DNA from: Caballeronia glebae
GTDB lineage: Bacteria; Pseudomonadota; Gammaproteobacteria; Burkholderiales; Burkholderiaceae
NCBI RefSeq assembly: GCF_001545035.1
Contig: NZ_FCOJ02000010.1
Location: 97,747 to 161,746, forward strand
Direction of reading: 5' to 3'
Length of the DNA: 64,000 nucleotides
Of this stretch, positions 18,380 to 29,035 are shown one piece after another. The translations under genes and the position numbers were made by a program. Within the stretch, counting starts at the first letter, position 1. Each line of letters begins with the position of its first letter. The notes under the pieces are model-generated. The model did not search any database, had not been told where the DNA came from, and worked only from the letters and a program-made list of their open reading frames with translations.

Positions 18380-19351
18380 ATGCGTCGAATCTGGCTGCCG
18401 CTTCTCGTGACCGTACTGCTCGCCGCGTGTGGAACCGCGCCGCAGCAGGCGGCACGCAGGCCGGCCGCCAGCACGAGCGCCAATCGTACTTTCAGTGCGC
18501 CGCCCGGCTTTCCGAATTTCGTCGATCACAGTATCGGGCGCGAGGAAATCTCCATTCAGGCGATGTCGCTCGTCGGCGTGCCTTACCGCTGGGGCGGCAA
18601 CACGCCCGATGCGGGCTTCGATTGCAGCGGACTCGTGCGGTATGTCGTCGACCGCGCGGCGTCGGTCAATTTGCCGCGCACGACAGCCGATATGAGTTCG
18701 CGCGGCGAATCGGTCGAACCGGAGCAGATTGCGCCGGGCGACCTGATCTTCTTCAATACGACTGGGCGGGCGCATTCGCATGTAGGCATCTATGTCGGCA
18801 AGCTGCGCTTCGTGAACGCGCCGTCGACGGGCGGCACCGTGCGACTCGACTATCTGACGAACCCTTATTGGGCGAAGCGTTTCGACGGCATTCGCCGCGT
18901 CGCGCCGCCGAAGGCCGCACCCGCGCCGTTCGATGCGCCGACATACATGGCGTCGCCTGTGCCTGTGCCAGTTGTGCCAACGCCGACGCCCGCGCCGACG
19001 CCGACTTACGCGCGCCAGGCCGCGACCGCTCCGGCGAATGCGGATGCCTTCGAGCCGCCGCCTCCGTCCTTAAGTGCGGCGCAGCGTCAGGCGCAATCCG
19101 CGGGCGCAACGGCGCCGAGGATCGCGACGACCAACGCATCGTCCGATCCGATTCAGGCCGCCGCTGACGCCTTCGAACCGCCGCCGCCGACATCGAACGC
19201 CGCACGTCAGCAGGCACGCTCCGCGCAGGCCACCGCCGATCCCGCCGAGCCGCCCTTACGTGTCATGCGCGCCTCCACTGGCTCTCTTGCCGCGCCCCAA
19301 CCCGTGCAGAACGACGATCCCATCGCCCGCTTCGCGACCGGCACGAACTGA
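18380..19351 (+). CDS. NlpC/P60 family lipoprotein (peptidoglycan endopeptidase)
   Basis: A 323-residue protein with a lipoprotein signal (LLAAC, Cys at residue 17) and an NlpC/P60 cysteine peptidase domain at about 55-170. The catalytic Cys is in FDCSGLVRYV and the His in AHSHVGIYVG; this family cleaves peptide stems of peptidoglycan. The C-terminal 150 residues are Pro/Ala-rich and contain two copies of DAFEPPPP about 45 residues apart, suggesting an internal duplication and a flexible wall-spanning tail. It probably acts in the periplasm, anchored to a membrane. It is followed by the SDR gene on the same strand. Confidence 0.9.
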   Translation: MRRIWLPLLVTVLLAACGTAPQQAARRPAASTSANRTFSAPPGFPNFVDHSIGREEISIQAMSLVGVPYRWGGNTPDAGFDCSGLVRYVVDRAASVNLPRTTADMSSRGESVEPEQIAPGDLIFFNTTGRAHSHVGIYVGKLRFVNAPSTGGTVRLDYLTNPYWAKRFDGIRRVAPPKAAPAPFDAPTYMASPVPVPVVPTPTPAPTPTYARQAATAPANADAFEPPPPSLSAAQRQAQSAGATAPRIATTNASSDPIQAAADAFEPPPPTSNAARQQARSAQATADPAEPPLRVMRASTGSLAAPQPVQNDDPIARFATGTN

Positions 19352-19409
19352 CGCGCGCTGCGCGTCTCTGCTATCGTGTTTCGATCATTCTTCGATGGAG
19401 CGCAACACC

Positions 19410-20216
19410 ATGGACCTGGGACTCGCGGGCAAGGTCGTCCTGATCACGGGCGGCAGCAAAGGAATCGGATTTGCATGCGCCAAAGCGTTCGCGAGCGAAG
19501 GCGCGAAGGTCGCGATCGTCTCGCGCGACGCCGCGAATCTCGCCCGCGCCCGAGAGCAACTGGCGAACGCCGGGCATCACGTCCATCTCGCGCGCGCTGA
19601 TCTGCATGAAGCGCACAGCGCCGAGGATGTCGTCGAGGAAGCGAGCGCCGCGCTCGGACCCATCGACATCCTTATCAATAGCGCCGGCGCCGCGCGCCGC
19701 TACGATCCGGACATGCTCGACGCCGCAGCCTACAGAGCGGCGATGGACGCCAAATACTTCTCCTACGTCTATCCACAGCAAGTCGTGCTGAAACGCATGG
19801 CCGAGCGCCTGCGCAACAATCCGGCCGCCGAGCCCGGCGCGATCGTCAATATCGTGGGAATGGGCGGAAAAATCGCGACGGACATCCACATTGCGGGCGG
19901 CGCGGCCAACGCCGCGCTCATGCTCAACACCGTCGGACTCGCGCATTACTACGCGAAGCTCGGCATTCGCATCAACGCGATCAACCCGGGCGCGACGCTT
20001 ACCGAACGCGTCGAGGAAGCGCTCGATCTGGAAGCGAAGCGCCAAGGCGTGACGCGCGACCAGGTGCTCGCCGACAGTCAGGCTAAAGTGCCGCTCGGAC
20101 GCTACGCGAAACCGGAGGAAATCGCCGACGTGGCGCTCTTTTTGGCGAGCCGCCGCGCGAGCTACGTGTCGGGCGCGATCATTCCGATGGACGGAGTCTC
20201 GTCGCCGATCATTTGA
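19410..20216 (+). CDS. SDR-fold protein lacking the canonical Tyr-x-x-x-Lys active site
   Basis: A 268-residue Rossmann protein with the cofactor motif TGGSKGIG (about residue 15), the conserved NSAG, and INAINPG. Aligned on these landmarks, the positions that normally hold catalytic Tyr and Lys read GGAAN, that is Gly and Asn, and the usual Ser is Gly in NIVGMGGK. The fold is clear, but oxidoreductase chemistry of the ordinary kind is doubtful. I chose the ATG at 19410, with TGGAG 9 bp upstream, over an ATG at 19395 that overlaps that ribosome site. Confidence 0.8.
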   Translation: MDLGLAGKVVLITGGSKGIGFACAKAFASEGAKVAIVSRDAANLARAREQLANAGHHVHLARADLHEAHSAEDVVEEASAALGPIDILINSAGAARRYDPDMLDAAAYRAAMDAKYFSYVYPQQVVLKRMAERLRNNPAAEPGAIVNIVGMGGKIATDIHIAGGAANAALMLNTVGLAHYYAKLGIRINAINPGATLTERVEEALDLEAKRQGVTRDQVLADSQAKVPLGRYAKPEEIADVALFLASRRASYVSGAIIPMDGVSSPII

Positions 20217-20220
20217 TGCG

Positions 20221-20245
20221 CTGCGGGCCCGGAAGGCGCCCGCAG
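20221..20245. other. Hairpin between convergent genes
   Basis: A perfect 8-bp stem CTGCGGGC (20221-20228) and GCCCGCAG (20238-20245) lies in the 39-bp gap between the convergent SDR and pit genes. No T run follows on either strand, so it may act as a weak or factor-assisted terminator. Confidence 0.5.
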
Positions 20246-20255
20246 GCGGATGAAA

Positions 20256-21266
20256 TCAAAGGAAGCGGTGGCCGACCCACCAGCCCGCTGCCGCGAGCGC
20301 GGCGGATGCGGGAATGGTCAGAATCCACGCCCACACGATGTTGCCCGCGACGCCCCAGCGCACCGCGCTGAACTTCTGCGTCGCGCCGACGCCGACGATC
20401 GCGCCGGTGATCGTATGTGTCGTCGAAACGGGAATGCCGAGGAAGGACGCGACGAAAAGCGTGATCGCCCCGCCCGTCTCCGCGCAGAACCCGCCGACCG
20501 GCTTCAGCTTCGTGATCTTTTGACCCATCGTGCGCACGATGCGCCAGCCTCCGAAGAGCGTGCCGAGACCCATCGACAGATAGCACAGGCCGATCACCCA
20601 TACGGGCGGCGCGTCGGCGCTCGCCGAGGCGTAGCCGGTCGCGATCAGCAACATCCAGATGATACCGATGGTCTTCTGCGCATCGTTGCCGCCGTGACCG
20701 AGCGAATACAGGCCCGCCGATACGAGCTGCAAGCGGCGAAAGCGCCGGTCGACCTTCGAAGGCGGCGTACGGAAATACAGCCACGACACGAGCAGCATGA
20801 AGAACGAGCCGAGCACGAAGCCGAGCAGCGGCGAGATGAAGATGAACGAGACGGTCTTCAGCAGCCCGTCCACGTTGAGCGAACTCCAGCCCGACTTGGC
20901 AAGCGCGGCACCGACGAGACCGCCGATCAGCGCGTGCGACGAGCTAGATGGAATGCCGTAGATCCACGTGACGATATTCCAGCCGATCGCGCCGACGAGC
21001 GCACCGAAAATGACGTATTGATCGACGATTTCGGGATCGATCGTCCCTTTGCCGACGGTGGCGGCGACCTTCAGGTGAAAGATGAAATACGCGATGACGT
21101 TGAACGCCGCGGCGAATGCGACCGCCTGCTGCGGCTTCAGCACGCCGGTCGAGACGACCGTCGCGATGGAATTAGCGGCGTCGTGAAAACCGTTCATGAA
21201 GTCGAACGCGAACGCGACTATGACGAGGAAGGCGACTGCCCAGATTGCGAGTTGAATCGAATGCAT
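20256..21266 (-). CDS. pit: Low-affinity inorganic phosphate transporter, Pit family
   Basis: A 336-residue inner membrane protein with about ten TM helices that carries phosphate, usually as a metal-phosphate complex with protons. The two inverted Pit signatures are visible: FDFMNGFHDAANSIAT near residue 22 and GHGGNDAQKTIG in the middle; PVSTTHTITGAIVGVG and SSSSHALIGGLVG are the paired helix motifs. It is shorter than E. coli PitA (499 residues), which has a larger central loop, but matches the compact Pit type. The DUF47 gene lies 112 bp upstream on the same strand, the usual partner of this type. Confidence 0.92.
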   Translation of the reverse strand: MHSIQLAIWAVAFLVIVAFAFDFMNGFHDAANSIATVVSTGVLKPQQAVAFAAAFNVIAYFIFHLKVAATVGKGTIDPEIVDQYVIFGALVGAIGWNIVTWIYGIPSSSSHALIGGLVGAALAKSGWSSLNVDGLLKTVSFIFISPLLGFVLGSFFMLLVSWLYFRTPPSKVDRRFRRLQLVSAGLYSLGHGGNDAQKTIGIIWMLLIATGYASASADAPPVWVIGLCYLSMGLGTLFGGWRIVRTMGQKITKLKPVGGFCAETGGAITLFVASFLGIPVSTTHTITGAIVGVGATQKFSAVRWGVAGNIVWAWILTIPASAALAAAGWWVGHRFL

Positions 21267-21378
21267 CGGTTGGTGTTGTTTTGACCGGTCTTGAGGAGCG
21301 ATGCCAGGGTATCGTCCCGGTTTTCGCGTGTCCCGCCGCGCGCGGGCCTGCCGCGCGCCGGGGGCTCGGACGGCTTGG

Positions 21379-22005
21379 TCAGGCGTTTTCCAGCACGATG
21401 CCTTCGATGATGTTCGCGACGTCTTCGCACTTGTCGGTGATCGTTTCGAGCAGCTCGTAAATCGCCTTCAGCTTGATGAGCGTCTTGACGTCGTCTTCCT
21501 CGCGGAAGAGCTTCGACATCGCCGAGCGCAGCACGCGGTCGGCGTCCGACTCCAGACGGTCGATTTCCTCGCAGATTTTCAGGATCTCGCTCGCGCGCTT
21601 CATGTCCGCCAGCAACGCAACTGCCTGCTGCACGCGCGTGACGGTGCCCGTGCAGATATGCGCGAGCTGGCTCGCCTCGGACGTCACGGCACGCACGTCG
21701 TACAGCGAAATAGCAGTGGCGACGTCCTCCATCAGGTCGAGGATGTCGTCCATCGTCGTGATGAGCTTGTGGATCTCGTCGCGGTCGAGCGGCGTGATGA
21801 ACGTCTTGTGCAGCAGGTCGATAGTCTCGTGCGTGAGCTTGTCAGCGCGCTTTTCGTTCGCCTGCACGTTCTGCTTGTGGATCTCGGCGTCGTCGAGGTT
21901 ATCGATCAGCAGTTCGAGCTCGCGGCTGGCGTCGACCAGGCACTTCGCGTGCGCGTTGAAAATCTCGAAAAATTTGCCCTCGGTGGGCATGAAACGACCG
22001 AACAT
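21379..22005 (-). CDS. DUF47 family protein (PhoU-like, Pit accessory)
   Basis: A 208-residue, all-helical, charged protein of the DUF47 (PF01865) family, related in fold to PhoU. It begins MFGRFMPTEGKFFEIFNAHA and has the conserved acidic motifs DRDEIHKLITTMDDILDLMED and ITDKCEDVANIIEGIVLENA, which in PhoU-like folds bind metal. These proteins are typically encoded beside pit genes and are thought to control transport. It is first in a two-gene unit with pit; 112 bp separates them. Confidence 0.9.
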   Translation of the reverse strand: MFGRFMPTEGKFFEIFNAHAKCLVDASRELELLIDNLDDAEIHKQNVQANEKRADKLTHETIDLLHKTFITPLDRDEIHKLITTMDDILDLMEDVATAISLYDVRAVTSEASQLAHICTGTVTRVQQAVALLADMKRASEILKICEEIDRLESDADRVLRSAMSKLFREEDDVKTLIKLKAIYELLETITDKCEDVANIIEGIVLENA

Positions 22006-22128
22006 GAAAATCCCGCTAAATGGGTCAATCTGAGTCAGACATCAAACTGACATATTGTACCTGTGCGCACTATTCGACGCACCGCGCGCATCTGTCGCGG
22101 ACAACTGACAGCGAGTGCGCCGACCGGC

Positions 22129-23517
22129 TTATTCGCTGCCGTAGAAGTTCTGCGCGCCGGCGAAGTTGTCGAATTTCGTGTACTGGCCGTGGAAGGTGAG
22201 GCGCACCGGACCGATAGGACCGTTACGCTGCTTGCCGATGATGATTTCGGCGGTGCCCTTGTCGGGGCTATCGGGGTTGTAGACTTCGTCGCGATAAATG
22301 AACAGGATCACGTCCGCGTCCTGTTCGATGGCGCCCGATTCGCGCAGGTCCGACATGATCGGCCGCTTGTTCGGACGTTGTTCGAGACCACGGTTCAACT
22401 GCGACAACGCGATCACCGGCACGTCGAGTTCCTTCGCGAGACTCTTGAGCGAACGCGAAATTTCGGAGATCTCGGTTGCGCGGTTCTCGCCGCCGCCCGA
22501 GCCTGACATCAACTGCAAGTAATCGACGATGATCAGGCCGAGCTTGCCGCACTGCCGCGACAAACGCCGCGCGCGCGAGCGCAGTTCCATCGGATTCAGG
22601 CCGCCGGTTTCGTCGATGAAAAGTTGCGCCTCGCTCATTTTCTGCACGGCGTGCGTGAGTTTCGGCCAGTCCTCGTCCGTGAGACGGCCCGTGCGCATGC
22701 GATGCTGATCCAGCCGGCCGACGGAGCCGAGCATACGCATTGTCAACTGCGTGCCGGGCATTTCCATCGAGAACACCGCGACGGGCAAGCCGTACTCCAC
22801 GGCCACGTATTCGCCGATGTTCATCGACAACGCGGTCTTACCCATCGACGGGCGCCCCGCCACGATGATCAGCTCGCCGCCGTGCATGCCCGAGGTCATC
22901 CGGTCGAGGTCGACGAAGCCTGTCGGCGTGCCGGTCACATCGCTCGGATTGGCCGTGTGATAAAGCGTATCGATGCGCTCGACGACCTGCGTCAGCAGCG
23001 GCCCGATTTCCAGGAAGCCCTGCGTGCCGCGCGCGCCGTCTTCAGCGATCGAGAACACGCGCGCTTCCGCTTCGTCGAGAATCTGGCGGACTTCCTTGCC
23101 TTGCGGATTGAACGCATCGGCGGAGATTTCATCGGCGACGGACACGAGACGGCGCAGCACCGCGCGATCGCGCACGATCTCCGCGTAGCGGCGGATATTC
23201 GCCGCACTCGGCGTGTTCTGCGCCAGCGCGTTCAGATAAGCGAGCCCGCCCACTTCCTCGGCCTTGCCGGCCATCGTGAGCGCTTCGTGGACGGTAATGA
23301 CGTCCGCCGGGCGCGTCGACGCAATCAGCTTGCCGATGTGCTCGTAGATGATGCGATGGTCGTAGCGATAGAAATCGCTCTGATGCATCACGTCGGCGAT
23401 GCGGTCCCATGCGGCGTTGTCCAGCAGCAGGCCGCCGATCACGGATTGTTCGGCTTCGATCGAATGCGGCGGGACCTTCAGCGCGTCGAGTTGCGGGTCT
23501 TTGGACGGTGCGTTCAT
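22129..23517 (-). CDS. dnaB: Replicative DNA helicase DnaB
   Basis: A 462-residue hexameric helicase that unwinds the replication fork. The N-terminal domain begins with PPHSIEAEQSVIGGLLLDN. The C-terminal RecA-like domain contains Walker A GRPSMGKTALS (about residue 211), LIIVDYLQLMSG (Walker B) and the C-terminal DLRESGAIEQDADVILFIYR. No intein interrupts it. It lies downstream of the rpsF-priB-rpsR-rplI operon, separated by a terminator, in the order common in this group of bacteria. Confidence 0.96.
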   Translation of the reverse strand: MNAPSKDPQLDALKVPPHSIEAEQSVIGGLLLDNAAWDRIADVMHQSDFYRYDHRIIYEHIGKLIASTRPADVITVHEALTMAGKAEEVGGLAYLNALAQNTPSAANIRRYAEIVRDRAVLRRLVSVADEISADAFNPQGKEVRQILDEAEARVFSIAEDGARGTQGFLEIGPLLTQVVERIDTLYHTANPSDVTGTPTGFVDLDRMTSGMHGGELIIVAGRPSMGKTALSMNIGEYVAVEYGLPVAVFSMEMPGTQLTMRMLGSVGRLDQHRMRTGRLTDEDWPKLTHAVQKMSEAQLFIDETGGLNPMELRSRARRLSRQCGKLGLIIVDYLQLMSGSGGGENRATEISEISRSLKSLAKELDVPVIALSQLNRGLEQRPNKRPIMSDLRESGAIEQDADVILFIYRDEVYNPDSPDKGTAEIIIGKQRNGPIGPVRLTFHGQYTKFDNFAGAQNFYGSE

Positions 23518-23568
23518 GGGGTTGAATTATCGATGAATTCAGCGCGTAAGAACAACGCTCAGACAAAT

Positions 23569-23599
23569 AAAAAAGGCAGGAACCTCGACGGTTCCTGCC
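23569..23599 (-). terminator. Rho-independent terminator of the ribosomal operon
   Basis: A perfect 10-bp stem GGCAGGAACC (23575-23584) and GGTTCCTGCC (23590-23599) is followed on the minus strand by six T (23569-23574). It lies 41 bp after the rplI stop and upstream of dnaB. Confidence 0.9.
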
Positions 23600-23640
23600 C
23601 TTCTTTCCTGCGTTGCGAGGCGCGAGGCCTCGCCTGAAAC

Positions 23641-24096
23641 TTACGCGTGCTCGCCGAGCACCGACACCGTGACGTCGACCAGCACGTCGGTGTGCAGCGC
23701 CACTTGAACCGGATGGTCGCCGACCAGCTTGATTGGCCCTTGCGGCAGACGCACTTGCGCCTTTTCCACTTCCGCGAAGCCTTGCTTCTTCAGCGCGTCA
23801 GCGATGTCCGCGTTCGTGACCGAACCGAACAGACGGCCGTCGACGCCAGCCTTTTGACCGATCTGAACGGTGAAACCGTTCAGCTTTTCGCCTTGAGCTT
23901 GCGCGGCTGCCAGCTTTTCAGCGGCAACCTTTTCGAGGTCGGCGCGGCGAACTTCGAATTCGGCGATTGCGTCCTTCGTTGCACGGCGGGCCTTCTTGCC
24001 GGGGATCAGGAAGTTACGGGCGTAGCCGTCCTTGACCTTGATGATGTCGCCGAGGTTGCCCAGGTTGACGACTTTTTCCAAAAGAATGATTTGCAT
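23641..24096 (-). CDS. rplI: 50S ribosomal protein bL9
   Basis: A 151-residue L9 protein. The N-terminal signature [13 protein letters not shown] and [13 protein letters not shown] is diagnostic; a long helix (about residues 42-75) links it to the C-terminal domain with [18 protein letters not shown]. It binds 23S rRNA at the base of the L1 stalk. It is the last gene of the rpsF-priB-rpsR-rplI operon, 28 bp after rpsR and just before the terminator. Confidence 0.97.
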   Translation of the reverse strand: MQIILLEKVVNLGNLGDIIKVKDGYARNFLIPGKKARRATKDAIAEFEVRRADLEKVAAEKLAAAQAQGEKLNGFTVQIGQKAGVDGRLFGSVTNADIADALKKQGFAEVEKAQVRLPQGPIKLVGDHPVQVALHTDVLVDVTVSVLGEHA

Positions 24097-24124
24097 TTTT
24101 GGCTATCCTTGTTGCGTCGTCTGA

Positions 24125-24400
24125 TTAGGCCTTGTGCAGGTCGGTGTACGGCATAAGCGCGAGGAAACGCGCGCGCTTGATTGCCGTGTCGAGCTGGCGC
24201 TGATAGTGCGACTTCGTGCCGGTCAGACGAGCCGGCGTGATCTTGCCGTTTTCGCCGATGAAGTCCTTCAGCGTTTCCGTGTCCTTGTAGTCGATCTGAT
24301 CGACACCGGCTGCCGTGAAACGGCAGAACTTCTTGCGCTTGAAGAGCGGGTTTTGTTGCTGACGACGCTTGTCGAATTTCTTGTTTGTCGGGCGGGGCAT
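24125..24400 (-). CDS. rpsR: 30S ribosomal protein bS18
   Basis: A 91-residue S18 protein with the conserved core [34 protein letters not shown] and [18 protein letters not shown]. It pairs with S6 on the small-subunit platform, which is why it is encoded with rpsF. Only 2 bp separate it from the end of priB, indicating coupled translation. Confidence 0.97.
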   Translation of the reverse strand: MPRPTNKKFDKRRQQQNPLFKRKKFCRFTAAGVDQIDYKDTETLKDFIGENGKITPARLTGTKSHYQRQLDTAIKRARFLALMPYTDLHKA

Positions 24401-24402
24401 GA

Positions 24403-24702
24403 TTAGTCCTTTCCAATGTCCTGCAATTCTGTGATGTGAAACACCAGGGTTCGCGCGTTACGGCTTTTCTTTGCCAGAAAGCCGGTGAAGCGTGTTTCGA
24501 CGCCCATCGGACAGCTTTCCAGCCTGCCGCTCGCTTCTCCGGCCGCGACCGCCTGCAGTGTCAGCTCGATTTTTCGGGCGATGCCCGCTTCGACGACTTC
24601 TGCCGCGTGTTGCAACGTGCAGCTTGCAATCGGGATGCCGGCGGGCGTATACCGCACCGGTTCGCGTTCCACGACGCTTGCTGTCAGTTGCAGCCGGTTC
24701 AC
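24403..24702 (-). CDS. priB: Primosomal replication protein N (PriB)
   Basis: A 99-residue OB-fold protein that binds single-stranded DNA and stabilises PriA at stalled forks during replication restart. It begins [20 protein letters not shown] and contains [17 protein letters not shown] and [19 protein letters not shown], matching PriB of beta-proteobacteria. The position between rpsF and rpsR is the conserved location for priB. There is 44 bp to rpsF and 2 bp to rpsR. Confidence 0.93.
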   Translation of the reverse strand: MNRLQLTASVVEREPVRYTPAGIPIASCTLQHAAEVVEAGIARKIELTLQAVAAGEASGRLESCPMGVETRFTGFLAKKSRNARTLVFHITELQDIGKD

Positions 24703-24746
24703 TTAAAGTGTTCGTTCCCTGATGGCTTGACAGTTCGAAACTGTCC

Positions 24747-25118
24747 TTAAGCCTGCGCTTCGGACGGCTGGTTGGCCGCCTTCTTGGCTTCTTCGCGCTG
24801 CACTTCCTTCATCATCGGCGACGGGCCGGTTTCGGCCTTCTTCATCTTGACGATCAGGTGACGCAGCACGGCGTCGTTGAACTTGAACGCGTGCTCCAGC
24901 TCTTCGAGCGTGGCTTGATCGCATTCGATGTTCATGCAGACGTAGTGAGCCTTCGCGAGTTTCTCGATCATGTAGGCCAGTTGACGGCGGCCCCAGTCTT
25001 CGATGCGGTGGATCTGACCACCGTGCGACGTGATCGTGGTCTTGTAGCGCTCGATCATGGCGGGCACTTGCTCGCTCTGATCGGGATGCACGATGAAGAC
25101 GATTTCGTAATGACGCAT
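24747..25118 (-). CDS. rpsF: 30S ribosomal protein bS6
   Basis: A 123-residue S6 protein: [19 protein letters not shown], the motif [16 protein letters not shown], and [10 protein letters not shown], with a charged C-terminal tail. I start at the ATG at 25118, which has AAGGAGT upstream; the in-frame extension to 25235 has no S6 similarity. It is the first gene of the operon, so the promoter must lie in 25119-25239. Confidence 0.97.
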   Translation of the reverse strand: MRHYEIVFIVHPDQSEQVPAMIERYKTTITSHGGQIHRIEDWGRRQLAYMIEKLAKAHYVCMNIECDQATLEELEHAFKFNDAVLRHLIVKMKKAETGPSPMMKEVQREEAKKAANQPSEAQA

Positions 25119-25239
25119 ATTCACTCCTTGTGGATAGAAGCCACCCGGGCGTCGGACCGGTGCGGCAAGTGAGAAGCCAAAGAGTATAGCTTTTCGCGCG
25201 CGCTCACGCAAATGCAAATTCGAACGCCTTTTCAATTAG

Positions 25240-26193
25240 TTAGCGCCCGTGCGCGGGCTCGGGCTGCGGTTCGCCGGGAAGCGTCAGCCGACGACTCCAG
25301 TAACCCGGCTGCGCGTAAATTTCCTTAAGATAATCAATGAAGTAGCGAACGCGCGCCGGAACGTAGCGCTGCTGCGGATAAACCGCGAGGATGTCGTAGT
25401 CGGGAAGCTCGAAGTCGTCGAGCACGGTTTCGAGCTCGCCCGATTCCAGTTGCCGCTGAATTTCCCAGGTGGAGCGCCAGCCGAGACCGAGCCCCTCAGA
25501 CGCCCAGCGATGCAGCAATTCACCATCGTTGCAATCGAGATTGCCGGTCACGCGCACGGTTACGACCTTGCCGTTGCGGCGGAAATACCAGCCGCGGTTC
25601 TGACCGCCCTGCAGATTGAATGCGAGGCAATTGTGATTTGGCAAATCTTCCAGCGTTTTCGGCCGGCCGTGTTTCTTGAAATAAGCGGGCGTGCCGCAGA
25701 CGACGCGGCGGTTGCTCGCCAGCTTCACGGCGACGAAATTCGGATCGACCGCACCGCCGATGCGAATCGACAGATCGTAGCCTTCGCGCACTAGATCGAC
25801 GACGCGATCGGTCAGGTTGAACGACATCTGCAATTCGGGCTTGTCGCGCACGAACGGCGGCGCGTGCGGCGCGACGTGCATGCGCCCGAACGCGGCCGGC
25901 GCCGACACGATCAGATGTCCGCCCACCGCGCGCCGCCCCGCCGCCAGCTCGTTTTCCGCCTGATCCCAGTCCGCGAGCAGGTTCTTGCAGCGGTCGAGAA
26001 ACGCCGCGCCTTCTTCGCTCACGACGAGTCGCCGCGTCGAGCGATACATCAGCTTTACGCCGAGGCGCTTTTCGAGTGCGTCGATGCGCCGCCCCAGGAT
26101 CACGGGCGATACGCCCTCCTCCAGCGCCGCCGCCGCGAGACTGCCCGCCTCGGCCACGCGCACGAAGGTTTCTATCTGCTTGAAGCGGTCCAT
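25240..26193 (-). CDS. LysR-type transcriptional regulator divergent from gcl
   Basis: A 317-residue LTTR with an N-terminal winged helix (MDRFKQIETFVRVAEAGSLA, then SPVILGRRIDALEKRLGVKL) and a C-terminal inducer-binding domain from about residue 90. It reads away from the gcl operon across a 168-bp gap, the classic layout for an LTTR that controls its divergent neighbour, so it is a probable regulator of glyoxylate use. The effector is unknown. A tail of about 20 Pro/Glu/Arg-rich residues follows the last strand. Confidence 0.85.
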   Translation of the reverse strand: MDRFKQIETFVRVAEAGSLAAAALEEGVSPVILGRRIDALEKRLGVKLMYRSTRRLVVSEEGAAFLDRCKNLLADWDQAENELAAGRRAVGGHLIVSAPAAFGRMHVAPHAPPFVRDKPELQMSFNLTDRVVDLVREGYDLSIRIGGAVDPNFVAVKLASNRRVVCGTPAYFKKHGRPKTLEDLPNHNCLAFNLQGGQNRGWYFRRNGKVVTVRVTGNLDCNDGELLHRWASEGLGLGWRSTWEIQRQLESGELETVLDDFELPDYDILAVYPQQRYVPARVRYFIDYLKEIYAQPGYWSRRLTLPGEPQPEPAHGR

Positions 26194-26361
26194 CCGCGTC
26201 TCCCGCCAATGCCTTGCAACTCGGGCATTCGATACTTTTTGTTTGGAAAAAAGCGACTGCCGCTGATCTTATCAAACCTTTTTCAGAGACTTAAAGTTCA
26301 ATGGAACCCTGCTTGAATGCAGACAGCGATTTCGGATAGAGACCCCAGGAAGGAGACAACC

Positions 26362-28137
<1,776 letters not shown>

Positions 28138-28207
28138 GTATCGCCGCCGCGCGTTCCCGCAAGAAACGCGCGGCGTGCATCCGCTGACCGACCATCAGGA
28201 AAGAACA

Positions 28208-29008
28208 ATGCCGAAATTTGCCGCGAATTTGACCATGCTGTTCAACGAAGTCCCGTTCCTCGACCGCTTTGCCGCGGCCGCGAACGCGGGTTTCAAGGCG
28301 GTCGAGTTCCTGTTCCCTTACGCCTTCTCGATTAGCGACATCCAGACGCGTCTGAAGGACAACGATCTGCAGATCGTGCTGCACAACCTGCCCGCCGGCA
28401 ACTGGGAAGCGGGCGAGCGCGGCATCGCGTGTCTGCCGGATCGTGTCGCGGAATTCCGCGAAGGCGTGCCGCGGGCGATCGAGTACGCGAAGGCGCTGAA
28501 CGTGCCGCAACTCAACTGCCTCGTGGGGATTCCGACGGCGGGCGTGTCGGCGGAACAGGCGCGCGCGACGATCGTCGAGAACCTGCGTTTCGCGGCTGAA
28601 GCACTGAAGCAAGAAGGCATCAGACTGCTGGTCGAGCCGTGCAACGCGTATGACATTCCGGGCTTCGCGCTGAATCGTTCGAAGGAAGGACTGGATGTGA
28701 TCCAGGCCGTCGGCTCGGACAATCTGTTCCTGCAGTACGACATCTATCACATGCAGCGCATGGAAGGCGAACTCGCCGCGACGATCGGGAAGAACCTGCC
28801 GAAGATCGCGCACATTCAGCTCGCCGACAACCCCGGCCGCAACGAACCGGGTACGGGCGAAATCAACTACCCGTTCCTGTTCGCGCTGCTCGACGAGATC
28901 GGCTATCAAGGCTGGATCGGCTGCGAGTACAAGCCGCTCAACGGCACGGAAGCGGGCCTCGGCTGGCTTCAATCGATCGGCGGCGTGAAGCAGCGCGCAA
29001 CCGCTTAA
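28208..29008 (+). CDS. hyi: Hydroxypyruvate isomerase
   Basis: A 266-residue TIM-barrel protein of the xylose isomerase-like family that interconverts hydroxypyruvate and tartronate semialdehyde. The N-terminus KFAANLTMLFNEVPFLDRF and the metal-ligand regions LLVEPCNAYDIPGF, LQYDIYHMQRMEG and GWIGCEYKP match Hyi. AGGAAAGAAC precedes the ATG at 28208. It lies 70 bp after gcl and 27 bp before glxR, linking glyoxylate and hydroxypyruvate use. Confidence 0.93.
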   Translation: MPKFAANLTMLFNEVPFLDRFAAAANAGFKAVEFLFPYAFSISDIQTRLKDNDLQIVLHNLPAGNWEAGERGIACLPDRVAEFREGVPRAIEYAKALNVPQLNCLVGIPTAGVSAEQARATIVENLRFAAEALKQEGIRLLVEPCNAYDIPGFALNRSKEGLDVIQAVGSDNLFLQYDIYHMQRMEGELAATIGKNLPKIAHIQLADNPGRNEPGTGEINYPFLFALLDEIGYQGWIGCEYKPLNGTEAGLGWLQSIGGVKQRATA

Positions 29009-29035
29009 ACCAGACACACAGGAGGAGCTAGAAGT

